NCBI RefSeq assembly: GCF_051020985.1
Contig: NW_027475141.1
Span: 1,240,001 to 1,304,000, forward strand
DNA: 64,000 nt
Direction: 5' to 3'
Source: Nomia melanderi
Lineage: Eukaryota > Arthropoda > Insecta > Hymenoptera > Halictidae
The notes beneath the pieces are model-generated. The model made no database searches. It was not told the DNA's origin and saw only the letters and a list, made by a program, of their open reading frames with translations. A program made the translations under genes and the position numbers. The stretch's first letter is position 1; every line of letters begins with the position of its first letter. Shown one piece after another: positions 63,862 through 64,000 of the stretch.

Positions 63862-64000
63862 AGCACCCGAGATATTACCAGATATATGCCGGATTTTTAC
63901 ATGACTTTGGGTGACGGATACCGAAAATCTGTAGATTTGTCGGCCCCTGGTGGTCCGATGTCGTTCCTGCTGCACTGATTCATGCGCAAGGGCATCCTAC

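Larger units (their letters stand above)
34333..63938 (+). repeat. Class B monomer-enriched domain
   Basis: B cassettes begin at or within a base or two of 34333, 36432, 36782, 37658, 39058, 39232, 40282, 43431, 43781, 44656, 44830, 45880, 47280, 47454, 48678, 49202, 49902, 50076, 52000, 52175, 52525, 54275, 56550, 56900, 58825, 59000, 59350, 61100, 63550 and 63899. Many copies are explained by the HORs duplicating fewer founders. Pairs 174-175 bp apart (39058/39232, 52000/52175) show adjacent B units. The density is roughly one B per six units, against about one per 37 in the first 32 kb. Confidence 0.85.
1..64000 (+). repeat. Tandem satellite array, 175-bp unit, about 365 head-to-tail copies
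   Basis: The motif GAGATATCACCAGATATA recurs every 175 bp (25, 200, 375 and so on) to the end of the window (63,869), with small variation and occasional 174-bp units. Every unit has the same orientation and no foreign sequence separates units, so the array continues beyond both window ends. The consensus has about 50 C and 42 G in 175 bp and nine CpG dinucleotides, a hand-counted CpG observed/expected near 0.75. Length, uniform orientation and higher-order organisation are typical of centromeric or pericentromeric satellites; that role is inference, because no kinetochore binding data or flanking sequence is available. A subtelomeric or interstitial satellite is the main alternative. Confidence 0.98.
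57078..64000 (+). repeat. 39-unit higher-order repeat, copy 2 (runs to the window end)
   Basis: It matches 50253 onward at offset 6825 until about 63170, then at 7000 because of one extra monomer (63170-63344), then at 6999 after a 1-bp deletion near 63835. The copy is not finished at the window edge, so whether a third copy follows cannot be seen. Nested repeats are the same as in copy 1, so they existed before the 6.8-kb duplication. Confidence 0.92.

Noticed and set aside
63526..63975. Open frame of 149 codons on the minus strand
   Set aside because: Created by the 1-bp deletion near 63835 that joins two normally separate frames of adjacent monomers. No independent evidence for coding.
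1..64000. A family of hundreds of small arginine- and cysteine-rich proteins of 65-100 residues
   Set aside because: These frames overlap one another in register with the 175-bp unit on both strands. Their conservation is that of the DNA repeat, and substitutions and 1-bp indels show no avoidance of frame disruption.
1..64000. CRISPR array
   Set aside because: The period of 175 bp has no short repeat separated by unique spacers; the whole unit is conserved, and no cas genes are present.
1..64000. CENP-B box (TTCGNNNNANNCGGG on either strand)
   Set aside because: The closest candidate is around GTCGTTCCCGCTGCAC, but the required spacing of TTCG and CGGG core bases is not met in either orientation in the consensus or in the variants I checked.
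1..64000. Inverted monomers or a strand switch in the array
   Set aside because: GAGATATC and its companion motifs keep the same orientation and order from one end to the other; I found no unit in reverse orientation.
1..64000. Assignment to a named satellite or species
   Set aside because: The unit length is near that of several known centromeric satellites (for example 171-bp alpha satellite, 174-bp frog Fcr1, 178-180 bp plant repeats), but I cannot match the sequence to any from memory. A database search of the consensus would decide.

Overview
The whole 64 kb window is one uninterrupted array of a tandem satellite repeat. The unit is 175 bp. I count about 365 units from the phase point at position 25 to the one at 63,869, a mean period of about 174.9 bp because some units carry 1-bp deletions. 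Every unit lies head-to-tail on the same strand. I see no gene, RNA gene, transposon, CRISPR array, inverted unit or non-satellite spacer. The many 65-157 aa open frames are overlapping readings of the same repeat and are not annotated as genes. A long satellite with higher-order structure and no interruptions points to a eukaryotic nuclear chromosome, most likely a centromeric or pericentromeric domain. I cannot name the species. The unit length resembles several unrelated centromeric satellites (about 171-180 bp), and length alone identifies nothing.

Consensus unit, numbered from GAGATATC: a bipartite monomer, about 53% GC by hand count. Positions 1-30 are AT-rich with GAT tracts at 1, 11 and 22. 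Positions 31-70 are a switchable 40-bp cassette. Positions 71-91 are an imperfect dyad. Positions 92-135 are GC-rich, and 136-175 are AT-rich with GCGC and TAATAG motifs. Two monomer classes differ mainly in the 40-bp cassette: class A (CCGGCCCCATGAGACGG core) and class B (GGGTGACGGATACCGAAAA core). I count about 36 clear B units, 5 of them in the first 32 kb and the rest beyond it.

Layout. 1-6890: class A mosaic with 0.4-0.6 kb near-identical patches. 6891-11936: a 13-unit higher-order repeat (HOR) of 2273 bp, two full copies and a third shortened by a 349-bp internal loss. 11937-24640: mosaic with 0.4-1.7 kb blocks repeated 2.4-5.9 kb apart. 24640-32290: a 2.9 kb block and its shorter relative 4 kb downstream, differing by whole-monomer gains and losses. 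32291-34716: the most diverged zone, with A/B hybrid units. 34717-50252: a 15-unit HOR of 2624 bp, interrupted by a 2.07 kb block that is an almost exact copy of 34717-36788. 50253-64000: a 39-unit HOR of 6825 bp in two nearly identical copies, each containing a nested 10-unit tandem duplication and a 2-unit repeat.

The pattern is what unequal exchange, loop-out and local conversion in a satellite would produce: junctions fall in register, lengths change by whole monomers, and the freshest duplications lie toward the right side of the window. All comparisons were made by eye; identities are statements of mismatches noticed, not computed alignments.
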